64,000 nt of DNA from Ornithodoros turicata (taxonomy: Eukaryota; Arthropoda; Arachnida; Ixodida; Argasidae), in NCBI RefSeq assembly GCF_037126465.1, contig NC_088201.1, positions 87,572,273-87,636,272 of the forward strand, given 5' to 3'. The notes beneath the pieces are model-generated. The model did not search any database. It was given only the letters and a program-made list of their open reading frames with translations, and had not been told where the DNA came from. This document shows, in pieces, positions 22,331-33,905 of this stretch (the first letter of the stretch is position 1; every line of letters starts with the position of its first letter). The position numbers were made by a program, and so were the translations under genes.

Positions 22331-23940
22331 GGCAAAATCCGCTGCCAACCATACCTGCCGCTGCGGTTGAACGCGCAGTATCATACGGAACTGAATGCCC
22401 GCCGAGAAATCTCGCTTTGACGACACAACCGAGATTTACAGATTTACGACAACACATTTACGAGATCACCGAGGCATGTCAAATGAATTCTGTGTACCTC
22501 GATAAATTGGTCGTTGTTCCAAAAGATATAAATAAAGAAAACTTGGAAATACACACACTACGCTAACGCTGTGAAATAGCGCGCTGGATCCCGAAAGTCG
22601 TCGTAGCTCGTAGCCTCGTAGCTCCTCTTTCCACGGAAGTCGCTAATTGGATTATCGCAGTTATAAAACAGGTCGTAGATTTCGAAGTACATACATACTT
22701 TTTATTTCCAGACATTGTGACAACAGTATATCGGCGCAAAAATGTTGGTTCTTGCTGAAATATGTTGTTGTAGTGCTCGATCACGTGACGGCATTCTGTG
22801 CGCTGATTGCATGGCCGATTGACGTCATCCCAGTGGGATGACCAGATGAGTTTTCTATGTATGCGTACGTTTTCTTGGTTTGACTCTAGGTGTGCCAGCG
22901 TCGGCGTGAACCGCGATGTTCAAAATTCGAGTTTACGAAAACTACGAGGTGTTGAGGCATGCATTTTCGTATGTGAAGTTGCTTTTGTGTATTCTATCGG
23001 AAGCCACTGCGGAAAAGGCTCTCCAGCTTCGGGTCCGAGACCCTTTAACATTCCATTCTCTAAATGATAGCTTATCAGAAGCATGTAATTTATCTGTATA
23101 CATCTAAGAGCAGGTGCGCAAGCAACAGCTGTTGTCTTTAAGCTTTCTCCATCCCTCTAAACATTTGCAATGGAGCACAAAGCAGGCACGTGCACACGAA
23201 GTTTGTCCCGTATTGAACTGGGTTCGGCATTCAATACGGCCGAAACGTGCATGTGAAACAGCCAGTGGCGTAGCCAGAAGAATATTTCTGGAGGGGTTCT
23301 ACGAGGACTTTACATGGGGGAGGAGGATTTCCGCTCGTTTTCCTATCCAAAATGCACTACCAAAGGTAAGATTTTGGGGGCTTAACCCCCGAAACCTCCC
23401 TCCCGCTCTGGAAGCAGCTATTGTAGAGGGGGCTGAATCGTTCTAATGTCTAGTTTCATAGTGTCGGGGGTGCGAAATACATCGAATGAGGTGTAAGTTA
23501 CATATTTTTTCAGGTGGAGCTGCAAACAACAACAAATTGCTAGAAATGTGTACTAACGTCACAATACCTGGTTATGCTACTGCGAACAATGATTGCAGTG
23601 ACAATCATAATTCAGTATAGCATAATAGTTCGATTAGCATAACAGTACAGCATAGCATAATAGCATTGTCGAGTATAGCCGTTCGTGTTGCAGTAATTAC
23701 ATTAATAGTAAATTTTATACCACTTACATTCCGGAGTGCTTCCGCAACTGTGTAGCAGAATCGAAATACCATGCACATCCGCCTCCTTTCCTGTGGGAGC
23801 GATGGTGTAAAAGAGAGGAGTACACATCCGGTGAAACGATTTGGTGATGTCTTATTGAGACCTAATTTTAGAATTTGAACTTAAACCTAGAACCTAGAAT
23901 CCAACCTAGAACCGCGGAGTCTGGATCGTGGAACTGGATC
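22331..23940. other. Unannotated intergenic DNA
   Basis: No recognised gene. At about 23264-23440 there is a CAGTGGCGTAGCCAG start followed by a G-rich stretch and CCCCCGAAACCTCCC, which resembles the terminus of a decayed DNA transposon; no partner end was found. The remaining frames lack domains. Confidence 0.4.
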
Positions 23941-23945
23941 GAAAG

Positions 23946-24237
23946 ACTTATATCGTTTTGTTTAGTCTGCACATTTACTTCACGTTTCTAAAATTATCGA
24001 CAAATGCGAATAACTGCTGACATGCTGGTGCATGACTGCGAACTAAACCCGAAACAAGGAGTACAGACAAATTCTCGTTAGGTTCTAGGTTAACGTTGAA
24101 ATTCTAGAATTTGTCTGTACTCCTTGTTTCAGGTTTAGTTCGCAGTCATGCACTAGCTTGTCAGCAGTTATTCGCTTTCGTCGATAACTTTAGAAATATG
24201 GAGTAAATCCGCAGAGTAAACAAAACGATATAAGACT
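23946..24237. repeat. Foldback repeat, ~130-bp arms
   Basis: The left arm begins CTTATATCGTTTTGTTTA and the right arm ends TAAACAAAACGATATAAG. The inner part of both arms contains the same GTTCGCAGTCATGCA / AAACAAGGAGTACAGACAAA block. The arms are separated by about 30 bp (24078-24105). No coding capacity and no clear target duplication. Confidence 0.75.
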
Positions 24238-24483
24238 TGCGATCCATAAAAGAGCTCGCATGGTAATACGAGTATGAACGCACTGCAATGTCGATGCCTA
24301 CGACTTGCAAAAGGACCAATACGCAAAAAACGGCTTTGAGGAAGAGGCGCAATCTTCTGTTTACAGGGATTAGGATATCTCCGGCACGTTACACAAGAAT
24401 ATATAACTTTCTTGAGGGCTTGCGTGATTGGTTGTCCGTCACCCTTGTACTTCAGGCACTCTAACTCAGGAAAAAGTCCCGCT

Positions 24484-24562
24484 GTCGTGGTGTAAGGGTC
24501 GCATCCCTGACAGGAAATAAGGGGGCTCCAGGTTCGGGTCCTGACATCAGCACATGTTTCCC
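24484..24562 (+). repeat. tRNA-derived SINE head
   Basis: GCTGTCGTGGTGTAAGGGTC provides a degenerate A box and GGTTCGGGTCC a B box at tRNA-like spacing. Flanking CTGTCG / GACATCAGC can pair as an acceptor-like stem. The anticodon loop is not canonical, so I read this as a SINE and not a tRNA gene. The downstream body extends an uncertain distance. Confidence 0.6.
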
Positions 24563-24664
24563 GAGTTGCTCAATTTCATTGATTGTAGGCGTTGGAGGCT
24601 TAGGTATTTCCGTCCATATTTGTGGCATGCCCCGGCTAATTATCCTTCTTTACGCTGTAATTCC

Positions 24665-25659
24665 GAGTAAACCACAAACGTCTGTTAGACGTACCAGAAA
24701 TATCCAAACATATAAGACCGAAGAGAACGTCTGATCCATATCTAATACATGTACAGTTAGTACATTGTAAGCGATGGATGTCTATGGTACGTTCATTGTA
24801 CCCATGTTCTAGACGTCCTCAGTGCATCTATTTATCAGGTGCAATGAACGTACAATGGATAGTACAAACTTGCAAGACGTTTACGAAACTTTGTTTCGAC
24901 TATCGTTTTAATAGTAATTTTTACATGCTAGAAGAAAGCGAATCTATCTTGTGAGAAAGTGAGAAATTGGTGAACAAGTAAAAGCAAGTGTTTTCATTGT
25001 TCGCGTCCTGCTCTCTGCAAAGTATTTACAGAGCACTCTTCCACCAACACAGGAAACCTATCAATTTGAGAGCTACACTCAGTAGGTAACTTCATCATAG
25101 ACAATAGCCTGAATTACAAACACAATATTTGTCAGGAATGAATGTCAGAAATGTTAGCGTGTAGTTTGACTCATTGCAGATGTACATATCAATTGCAGAA
25201 ACAGATCCTCGTGACCGTTACAAATGTTTTCGACCCCCACTACACTTAACAACCGTCCCGAAACTATTTGTATTTTAGTATATGTTCTATCCAGTAACCC
25301 AACAGAGGCTACTGAGAAATGTCCCAGCTGAGGTGGGGGATTGCCACGGGTACGGCATTTGCGCTGTTCATGCACACAAAATAACCGAGAAAGTAGATTT
25401 GCAATCCGCTCTAAATTGTCGTATGTTAATCGGGTAGGAACATCTACAGGACGTATACTAGACGTCGCAATGCCTCACAAACACGTCCGCTGGATATGAC
25501 AAATGTCCAGCAGGCATTTATACAGTTATGAACGAGCTTCCGACGATCCATAGTACATCCTTGGAATGGAATGTGGACATATCTGGATATCTACTAGACA
25601 TCCCAAATGTTCACTGTGTACCATACTCGGGATATCCATTTGATGTTTTTCGTTTACTG
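24665..25659. mobile_element. Probable MITE with GTAAAC...GTTTAC ends and ACGTCTAG-type internal repeats
   Basis: The left end GAGTAAACCACAAACGTC and the reverse complement of the right end CAGTAAACGAAAAACATC align imperfectly. Both subterminal zones are rich in ACGTC/GGACGT, CTAGACGTC and GGATATCC-like words (24670-24860 and 25440-25640). No transposase is present. The target duplication was not resolved, so the limits could be off by several bases. Confidence 0.45.
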
Positions 25660-25913
25660 GGGTAGGATGTGTAAGTCCCGCTTTGAAGTTCCAGCAAGTC
25701 TCTGTGCTCGAAAATGTTGCTATTTTCAACATCACGACGCCGCTGCCGTTAACCGTTGCTACATTTATAGATATAGGCCCGGTGACAAAGTGGGGTTCTT
25801 CAGATGCTATGCCAGTGCTTTGTTTAAGTGTTGAAGCCATAGATTGCCCCTTATTTGCACGGAGATCTTCACTTGTCGGCACATTTGCGGATGTAGGAGC
25901 CTCGGATCATAAT

Positions 25914-27058
25914 TAGGGTTTGTGGTTTTCGGCATTTATTTTCAACCCAATTCGGGGGGTGTTTATCGGCATTTATATGGGGGACTATAAATCGGATTTT
26001 TTCGGCATCTATATTCCGCCCAAAAAATAAATGCCCGAATACGGGCATCTATTTATTTCGCATGAAGGAAAGCCTATTTTGCGCGTGAAGTGACAACGAA
26101 CCGAAAAGAAGTGAATCGATTCATGGCTTCATTACCAATGTCTTTTATTGCCTGTGCCAAACCAGCAAACAAGGAGACTACCTCTTGTTGTGATAGATGC
26201 AAGCGCACATCATCATGCTCGCATCTGTCATAGCGGCTCGCTCCTTGCGATTAATAACACGCAGTTTAGAGAACGCGCGCTCAACATTAGCGCTAGAAAC
26301 AGGAATACCCAGTATGCTTGAGGCGCACTGCGATAACAAAGGCCAAACAACAACCTTATTTTCGACCTTGGAGAATGGGGTAACAAAGGCCATGTGCTGG
26401 AACGGGTCGTCCAAAACTGAATAGGAGATATATCCACCTGAGGGGCAGGGCATACAGCATATTCGAAAAACTCGCGCTTTATATCATCCATACGAGATTC
26501 ATCTCGTAGAACAAATAAGAATAAGTCCTCATACAGTGAAGTGCCTTGAAGTGCCTCAGGAACGGAAACAGGGGTTACTCCAAGTAGTATCTGGAGGGGA
26601 GTAGATAGAGGAATAGAAAAAACACAAAGATTAACTAGAAGGCTAGGGCAGGGGATGAGCGATCGGCTTTTGAAACTGTTTGGGAGCTCCGTACACTCGT
26701 GATCTCTTTTTAACCCGACAACAACATACCATAAAGGTTCTGAATAGTAAATTCACTAAAGGTAGGTGTGCCACTAAGTACGTGTGCTGCCAAAAGGCGG
26801 TCACCGACCGCACAAACACACACCGACCGACACACACAAACGCAAACCGAAACAAGAGCACAGCCCGAAGATAATGCCATGCTTGAGAAATAGTCGACAA
26901 AGGGAGATTCCAAGGGGATTTCTCTTTGCCGTTCCAGGAATGGCAACTGTCAGGATACGAGAAATTCGGATTTTTTCGGAATATTCCGAATCTGAAAAAA
27001 ATCATTCGGGGGGTGTTTTCCGGCATTTTTCGGAAAATGCCGAAAACGACGAACCCTA
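25914..27058. mobile_element. hAT transposon, internally deleted
   Basis: The TIRs TAGGGTTTGTGGTTTTCGGC and (reverse complement of the right end) TAGGGTTCGTCGTTTTCGGC agree. A perfect 8-bp duplication ATCATAAT flanks the element (25906-25913, 27059-27066), as required for hAT. The subterminal regions repeat TTCGGCAT and ATTCGGGGGGTGTTT. Only the C-terminal part of a transposase survives in the 1,145 bp, so it is non-autonomous. It lies next to the BEL/Pao gag relic. Confidence 0.88.
26178..26500 (-). pseudogene. hAT transposase C-terminal dimerisation domain
   Basis: The minus-strand frame contains ILGIPVSSANVERAFSKLRV and continues through an INRKER...MMMCACIYHN segment. This is the conserved hATC dimerisation block (P-SSA-VER-FS). 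The upstream catalytic RNase-H-like fold is missing, so it is a relic of a deleted transposase gene, consistent with the TIRs and 8-bp duplications around it. Confidence 0.85.
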
Positions 27059-27099
27059 ATCATAATATTATAAGCTTCACTCCATCCACATTCGTTGCA

Positions 27100-29533
27100 A
27101 GTTAGTCTGGAAGCAGATCGGGATATTTTGCTTCGTGATACTTCGTTCCGCACCGCAAGCAACTTTGGATTTGGATCTTCTTTGAAGGCGATAAACCTGT
27201 AATGCATGCGTTCACTGAATGTTGCCTAGAGCCGCAAGGGACACCGCTGAATGTTCTTACTTCAATGTTGGCGGACAAAGTGACAGCGGAAGGCGTTCCT
27301 GCCGAAAACTGTTGAAGTTCCGTAGAGTTATTCGTGGATCGTCCACAGCAAGCGCTCCCTGAACTGAACTTCTCTCTGTAGGAAGGTCAATAACAGGCGA
27401 ATTCTTGTGAGCCGGCTTATCTGCTGTAACCGCATGCCCTTCTGAGCACTGTGCGCTGGTTTGCGATATACTGTGTTGGTAAAACGAAACTTCAAGGATG
27501 TGGGAAAGTTTCTTCGACAATGCGGTCTGGAGCACGCTGGTGTAGGGGCCCTATCCTGGTCAAAGTAATCTACCTCGATTACTTGAAATTTCTTCAGTCA
27601 TTGGTGCACAATCGAAAAAGGCGTGAATATTAGAAGTGGTTGACACCTTATATCAACCAATCGCCCCACGTGTCATCTTGGAAAGCGACCCGCCTTATCG
27701 GTGTTTCCTCCTGAGAATCCGAAGGCCACACCTGTGATCTGCCCGCTCTGCCTTGTTGCTTCGGTTCTAAGGTGTCGGAAACAGAAAACTCTACCGGCGT
27801 AAAAGTGAATTGCGTGGAAAATGGGCGGAAAAGCACGCTCGTAATTTCCTTTTTTGCTGTGTCCCAAGACTGCAATGTTTGTGTGACATCGTGATTGTAC
27901 TTTGCATTTATAATTCGGTATGTGCCCGTGAGATGGCGCTGATGGCAATCAACAAAACGATGAAAGCGCGAAGTATCATCATTGCAAAGGGTCGAGTGTG
28001 GCGCGAGCCGTAAACGCGTTTATGAGAAATCGGTTCGTGCTTTAAATCTTGAGCTATATTTATGAGCTTTTCTTTATATTTTTCTGTGTGTTCATGTGCT
28101 CGATATGCGAAATGATAATTCGCATTTCAATATGCTGCTTTTGCTCGTGAGCTGTGGGGGTGGTAATGATACCGCAAATGAGATAGTTTTACTCAACAAA
28201 CAGTGAACTTTGATCGATGAGTTTTTTGCGTGCACACCGCTACGTTGCAATAACATTGATTGTACGACGTACGGCTCGGACGACGCTTCGAAAAGCCCAC
28301 CACTTTCACGCATACGATGCCGCGATCGGCGCAGAGAAACGGTGTTAGCGGTGCTTTTCTATTATTATTAAACAAAAACGAAGAAAGATATGATTTTTTT
28401 GTTGTGACGAGCACATACAGACTTTATACAACACAATAAACGGAAATGCACATGCGGACCCATCACGAAACCCATCGCAGCTTAAAGTAATCGACCCTCT
28501 TTCGCTACATTACTTTTCAGCTTTGAAACTGATCTTTTACGTCATTGTTACGTCAAAATGACGTAGGGTCACGGTCCGAGATTTGGGCCGAGAGGCTGCG
28601 AAGGAAAACTAGGTATAAATTTCAATTGAAACGGGCGGGATTTAAAGGCGGAGTATTTCGTGGCAGCCCCGCCCTACAGCTTGTGACGTAAAGTAATCGA
28701 GGTCGATTACTTTTGACGAAGATAGGGCCCTAGGAACCTTCAGGTATAGGAAAGGTGTTCGAATTTTCATTCTCACTCTCAGGGTATTATGCAACTGTTT
28801 GAATTTGGCAGCATCGCTGGCGGACCGGATCGCTGGAAACTCTAACAAGTGGCTGAAGTGCTCCGAAACCAATATTTCGAGATTTTCAAACTCATTCCTC
28901 AGGATCTCTAAGCCTGCCGGACAATTTTCGATTGTCAGATCTGACCCATTGATACCCAATTTTGCCTCGCCTTTGACTGGCGAACGATGATGCATATACC
29001 TCACGATGTTTGACAAGATTAGGTTGTTGTGCACTGCAGCTTCGAAATTATCCAAAAAGGACTGTCATACAGATAATTTGTTGGCGAAGGATTCTATGAG
29101 TACCTGTGGTAAACTGACTGGATGCGGTGTAACTCGCCCAGCAGATCCTTGCGTTGTTACCCCTGTATAGAGGCTTCATCTCGTGTTCCGGTAAGGTAGT
29201 GCCGAGCTGCCAACTTAGCCATTGGTATTGCTTCCATACCTTCCAGTACCATTCACAGTCCGCGGCTTCGGTCTCTACCTCAGCTTCGTCGGCAATGGCT
29301 GCTATTTCCCGGTTCACGTCATCGAGGACAGAAGCCTGAATAGTCAGAACCTCGAGTTTCACTTCGAATTGTTCTCTCGGTGGAGAAGATCGTAGGAGAA
29401 GTAGTACAATGTCGTCTGCAAGCTTTGTGACCCTCGTACGCACCTGTGTTCGGTTCGTTGTTTCTGGAGATGTCCCATCAGCCTGCTTCGAGCGTCTCGA
29501 ATTGCCAGAGCCCTCCTTCCGGGGTTTCGACAT
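27100..29533 (-). pseudogene. BEL/Pao retrotransposon gag relic
   Basis: Reading from 29533 on the minus strand: MSKPRKEGSGNSRR, a low-complexity N-terminal part, then (28642-29055) SPVKGEAKL and LEILRNEFENLEILVSEHFS, matching the DUF1759-type gag core of BEL/Pao elements. Farther downstream (27120-27240) a Cys/His-rich region reads CGSRQHSVNAC and SCLRCGTKYHEAKYPD, like BEL zinc knuckles. The reading frame is broken several times and is interrupted by the TIR element at 27546-28730. No protease, RT or integrase follows, because the hAT element and other DNA come next. Confidence 0.72.
27546..28730. mobile_element. TIR element inserted in BEL/Pao gag
   Basis: GGGCCCTATC at the left and its complement GATAGGGCCC at the right, followed inward on both sides by AAAGTAATC and CCTCGATTACTT words, form TIRs of about 40 bp. 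TAG (or TA) flanks both ends (27543-27545, 28731-28733). The gag relic continues on either side. No transposase was seen. A 3-bp TWA-like target suggests a Harbinger relative, but this is not proven. Confidence 0.65.
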
Positions 29534-29548
29534 CCAAAAGAGTAGGAA

Positions 29549-29960
29549 TTAAAGAGGAAACTCCGAGTCCAGTCGGAAGAGACCGTTTATTGCGGTGATG
29601 ATGACCGAAGGGTTACGAAGCTTGTAGCATGAGGATGATGCAACACAGGTAATGTTCAAGCCTCGCGCCATTATCACCCTCGTTTCATTCGGTTTTCCAA
29701 CAGTACCTATACGAGCAGGAAATGTTGGGGAAACCGGTAGATTACTCGATGGCACAATCCACTCATGCGTATCGAGACAAAGTATTAGTGCCTATTCCGC
29801 CCGCGATGGTGCAGCGCTATTCGCTTCCATGGAACATTGTTTGGAACAGCAGCCTAAAGAGGACATGTCGGTACTTCAGATGACGCAACAACGGCGCCGC
29901 ACACGCCAATGCACACGCCTTGAAACGCCAATGCTTGCGTTTCGTATATTACTGCACATA
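29549..29960 (-). repeat. Probable LTR end of the BEL/Pao relic
   Basis: Just upstream (minus strand) of the gag start, CAATAAACGGTCTCTTCCG at about 29573-29591 resembles the polyadenylation end of an LTR, followed after about 40 bases by the gag ATG. The outer end of the LTR cannot be fixed because no second LTR is in the window. The limits are therefore approximate. Confidence 0.4.
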
Positions 29961-31764
29961 CTTACATGAATCACTGCAGGTCTCATGTTCAAATTCATGA
30001 GCTGTTCTTTGCAAGCCAACAAAGTTGACGTTGTGAATCGACCAAGGCGCGCTAATTCCATTGGATCTGCGCAAAAAAAAGCTTCGTAAACAACAACAGC
30101 AAATTTATGCCACCACTATGTCTACAGCCTACACTGACGTACAGCCTACAGCCTACACTTACTGATGTCTAACTACACCAGCCATGTCTGGGAAGCTCTA
30201 GACAGGCTGACTGCAGTTTGCTGAACGTTAATGTGTCATTAATTATGGCATACAATGACCATAGAACTCGTGAATAATTTCGCTGAACTTGAGTCTTACG
30301 AAAGAGAAACACTGCTGCAATGTTCCGATAGCGTGTGGGTAATACCACCGTCAAAGGCGTAGTGCCGAAGATTTGAAGCACCTACGAAACACATAGCGCC
30401 ATACCACAGGAAGTGCGCAGCTCATGTTTCAGGCTCGGCTATAGCGAGCGTTTTATGACAACTCTTCTGCGACAGCGGAGACGCGTTACGTTTTAACGAA
30501 AAGGCGTTTAGCGTTCTGGAGAACAGAGCTTTCAGGAAAAACTCGATGGTCATGATGCACGGGATATGCCGTCGGGTGGTCACTGGCAACTAATATCTTA
30601 TAAACCTGGAGCTGGTAGGAGTACAATGTACTCAAGAAGTACTCAAGTGACTCCAAAATATCAAACTCCAAATGAACAAAATGAGCTCCTCCGAAAGAAG
30701 CAGGTGTGCGCAGGTGACCTGCAGAGCACGCGCAAGGCTCTGCTTCGCGCACACTTAAAAAATCCCTGCCTCGAGCATAGAACGCATCACCGAACGAGAG
30801 GATGTCGTGACGTATAATGGGCTCCGGCACGTGACCAGTGACGTACAGTGGTAAGACTCAAGCATGTATAAGTGGCGCGTGGGCTGAGAAGAAAAAAGAA
30901 AAACTAAGACAAAGTGCAAAGAGCCGTTTCTACGTCACGCGACGATGGTGTCTGTTGTCCACGGCTGCTTTGTCCGACTGTTTTGGGAAATTCGATGGCG
31001 CACTCACAATACACCGTACAGGGAAATTATTTTGCATGGTGACCCCTGCTGGACAGCTTCACTGATGAAGGAGCGTTTGGAGCCATGTTAAATGTCAGCT
31101 GATTCCTCCTTTAAATGGATACTTCGCGCGTTCGTTCGGGATTATTAGATATCTGTTTCCACGGGTGTCTTATTCCGTTATTTACCGAATCCCTGCATTA
31201 CATCTCGCCGACTCTAGTACTATAATATATTACGGGTACTATAAATGTTTCGAATCCACGCGGATTAAAATTCTACCAAGAATGACGTATGCGCGACGTC
31301 AGGGTATGGATATATGGGCGTGTCCGTCGGCCGTGACTCCCTTCTGTCCTGCTCTAGAATCCTTTGCGTCCCGCTGCAGAGAAATCGTGGTGCGGGAGAG
31401 GAGGCTGCCACGTACCGAAAAGGTCAGGAGCAGATTCTCCGGTTGCTTCTCCTCGATGGCGTGTGTCCGGTGCCGACTGTCACGAGAAAATGCAAATAAG
31501 TCTGGGAATATATCGATTTCCAACGAAAGGGCTCTTAGGAGAGTTGTTCGAAGACAGGTGCTCCTCTCAGACATACGTATTTCGACGGTGTCACGGAGTG
31601 AACGTTCATTCCTTGCCTCAAGTATCCATATACACTTGCTCCACCTTCTTAACTCCTCTACGGAAAAGTTCATCTTGGACGGATCGAGTGCAAAGACAGG
31701 ACAGGTACGCAGCAGACGTACACAGGGCACTCAGAACGAGCAGTCCCTCTGTCGAGCCCCTTGA
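29961..31764. other. Unannotated intergenic DNA
   Basis: Several medium frames overlap on both strands (31165-31764 +, 31364-31807 +, 31299-31730 -), but none shows a known domain. Overlap of long frames on opposite strands fits GC-rich non-coding DNA. A short TACAGCCTACA tandem occurs at 30120-30170. Confidence 0.4.
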
Positions 31765-31921
31765 TACGAGGGGTGTTCAAGTTAAACCGGGACTTTCTGT
31801 CTCCTGAGTGTACAAATGGCTCGCGCTACTTCTTTTTCGTCATTTTTCACGTGACAGGCCTCCGCGTTCACCACGTGGTGGCCCAAAGTTTGTGCAAAAC
31901 AGAAGACTTGTGCTGGACAAG

Positions 31922-32290
31922 ATGGCCGACAACGTGGTGAGCGCGCACATCGAACAGCGAACTGTCACCAAGTTTCTCGAGAATGAAGACGTAAAGTCAT
32001 CTGAAATTCACAGAAGACTTCAGGCTCAGTATGGCCACGATACACTTAGCCGCAGCAAAGCCTTTGAGCGGTGGGAAGGGTTCCGAGACGGCCTTACGTC
32101 AGTGCTGGACGATCCCGGCCGGGGCGGCTCATCCTGGGCGGAGCGCCTGATCCTCAAGGACCAACGGATAACATGTATCGAACTGGCTCGGAAGACGGAC
32201 CTTTCTGTGGGAACGTTGAACAACTGTTGAACGTTGAACGTTGTGGGAACACTATCATTCATGAACACCTCCAGTTTCGGAAAAAGATGG
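31922..32290 (+). pseudogene. mariner transposase, N-terminal part
   Basis: It starts MADNVVSAHIEQRTVTKFLE, then SSEIHRRLQAQYG and SKAFERWEGF, the two-helix-turn-helix paired-like DNA-binding region of mariner transposases. LDDPGRGG is the linker and, after a short duplicated stretch that disrupts the frame at about 32222-32245, HEHLQFRKK closes the DNA-binding part. The DDD catalytic region that should follow is absent because nested repeats begin here. Confidence 0.85.
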
Positions 32291-32299
32291 GTGGAAATC

Positions 32300-33905
32300 C
32301 AGCGAACCGGTAGAGGAGTACGAAGGGAGTTGCCTCAGGACAGGAGCCGCCGATATTTCGAACAGAGACTGTTCTTCTTCTGGGCACCGTCCTCATCATT
32401 GGCATAGTATTTAAACGGTTAGGTGTGACGTGTTAAAGGTTCATGCGCATTGTGGGTCAACAGCCCGGAGGGAAGGAAGGGTCCGTACCGGCTTCTACGG
32501 CCGGAGTGGATGGCCTCTTTGTTAGAGTGTGGAGGGGATTATGTGAACGAAGTGATCTTGGCTCCAGACCGGTTACAGAAATGGGAGGTTCACGAACACG
32601 GGGACGAAACGGGACAACAGGCAGGAATTGGCAAGTATTCCAAAAGAAAAGGAGGTTAGTGGTTACGCGGGGAAAATTCCAGAGCGAGCAAAGCATTTTT
32701 TTAAGATATGTAGTCGTAATACAAAGTTGTGGCATGCAAAAAAGAAAGCAAGAAGCAGTGGCCATGCAGAACATAACAGATGATAAAGGGGATAGAAGGG
32801 AAAAGGTCTGAACATATTTTATTTGTGAAGTGTTTCTAGGGTGCCTTGTGATTTGTTGATACCCAATGGGTGAAGAGCGTTGAACTTGTATATGAGATAA
32901 GACTCCCTATCACGTCTGTCACGTGTGGATCTGAACTCGGTTTCTAGAATATATAGTTTAATGTTCTCAAAATTGTGACCAGGAACGTTAAAGCACGGTC
33001 ACTTGATAGCTTCCAAGCTATCAAGGGACCGTGGTTAAAGTGTTCGGCGACTGTTTTGGGGAGTTTGTTGGACGTGTCGGTTCTGTGTCCGGTAAGGCGG
33101 TTGTTAATTTTTGGGTGAATTCACCAATGTATTGCATACAGCAGTCGCCGCATTCAATGCAGTATATGACATTGGAGCTTGTGCATGTGAATGCGTGGTT
33201 AGCGGGGTGGGTGTCATTGCTCGCAGTGCTTTTGGTGGAGTTAGCGTGTTGAACGTGCTTGCATGTTTTGCAGCGCGGGTGGTTGCAGGGGCGTGTTCCA
33301 GTGTACTGGGTGTTCGTTTTGCTGATTTTGGCATTGGCCAAGGAGTCTGCTAGGTTTTCTTCGCGTCGGTATGTCACCTGTATCGGATGGGTGAATATAT
33401 TGTACTGCTTTGGAGGAGGGGCTCGTGCTTCCGTAGAATGGCTTTGATGTTTGGAAGTGCGTTGTAACATCTTGTGATGAAGCTTATTTGGCACGCGTCA
33501 GGATCTTTTCGGTGTTCCAGAACCTCGTTTCGATCGAGTGTGAGTGCCTTGCGACGGAATTCGGTTAGGAGGGGTCTGGATTGTCGCTTTGGACAAGTGT
33601 ACTGCAGAGTTCGTCAAGCTTCTCAGCATAATCTGTGCCGTTTGAACAACTTCTGCGCAGGCTTACACTCTGCCCATTAGGAATTCTAACCTCAGTGACG
33701 TGGGTGGTAACTCTTGAAGTGAAGGTATCGTTGTTTGTCAGTTGCCTTTTTGTACAGGGTTGTGGTGAGGTTGCCGTTGTCTAGTGATATTGTGGTGTCG
33801 AGGAAGTTGATTGAGTGACTTGAGTGTTGTGATATGAACTTTATAGTGCTATGCGTGGTGTTCAGTAGATCTACGAACTTTTGAAATTCGTATTCCCCGT
33901 GTTCC
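32300..33905 (-). pseudogene. Penelope-like element, 3' half (RT C-terminus, GIY-YIG endonuclease)
   Basis: Minus strand, from 33905: EHGEYEFQKFVDLLNTTHST, SINFLDTTIS, TTTLYKKATDKQRYLH and SYHPRH, the C-terminal part of a Penelope RT. Then (33021-33494) RPCNHPRCKTCKHV, a Cys-rich linker, and NVIYCIECGDCCMQYIGEF, the GIY-YIG endonuclease core, here with IYC and YIG. Several frame breaks are present (for example near 33580). At the 3' side (32345-32395) an AGAAGAAG-hairpin-GAAA string resembles a degenerate hammerhead core. The upstream RT half continues at 37500-37745 beyond an inserted LINE. Confidence 0.82.
32993..33036. repeat. Short perfect-stem inverted repeat
   Basis: CGGTC-CTTGATAGCTT and AAGCTATCAAG-GACCG form a 16-17-bp stem with a CC loop and single unpaired bases, next to the Penelope endonuclease relic. 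It may be part of the element's untranslated structure. Confidence 0.5.

Noticed and set aside
31165..31807. Overlapping frames of ~200, 147 and 143 aa on both strands
   Set aside because: They overlap on opposite strands, show no domain, and lie in moderately GC-rich DNA where stop codons are sparse.
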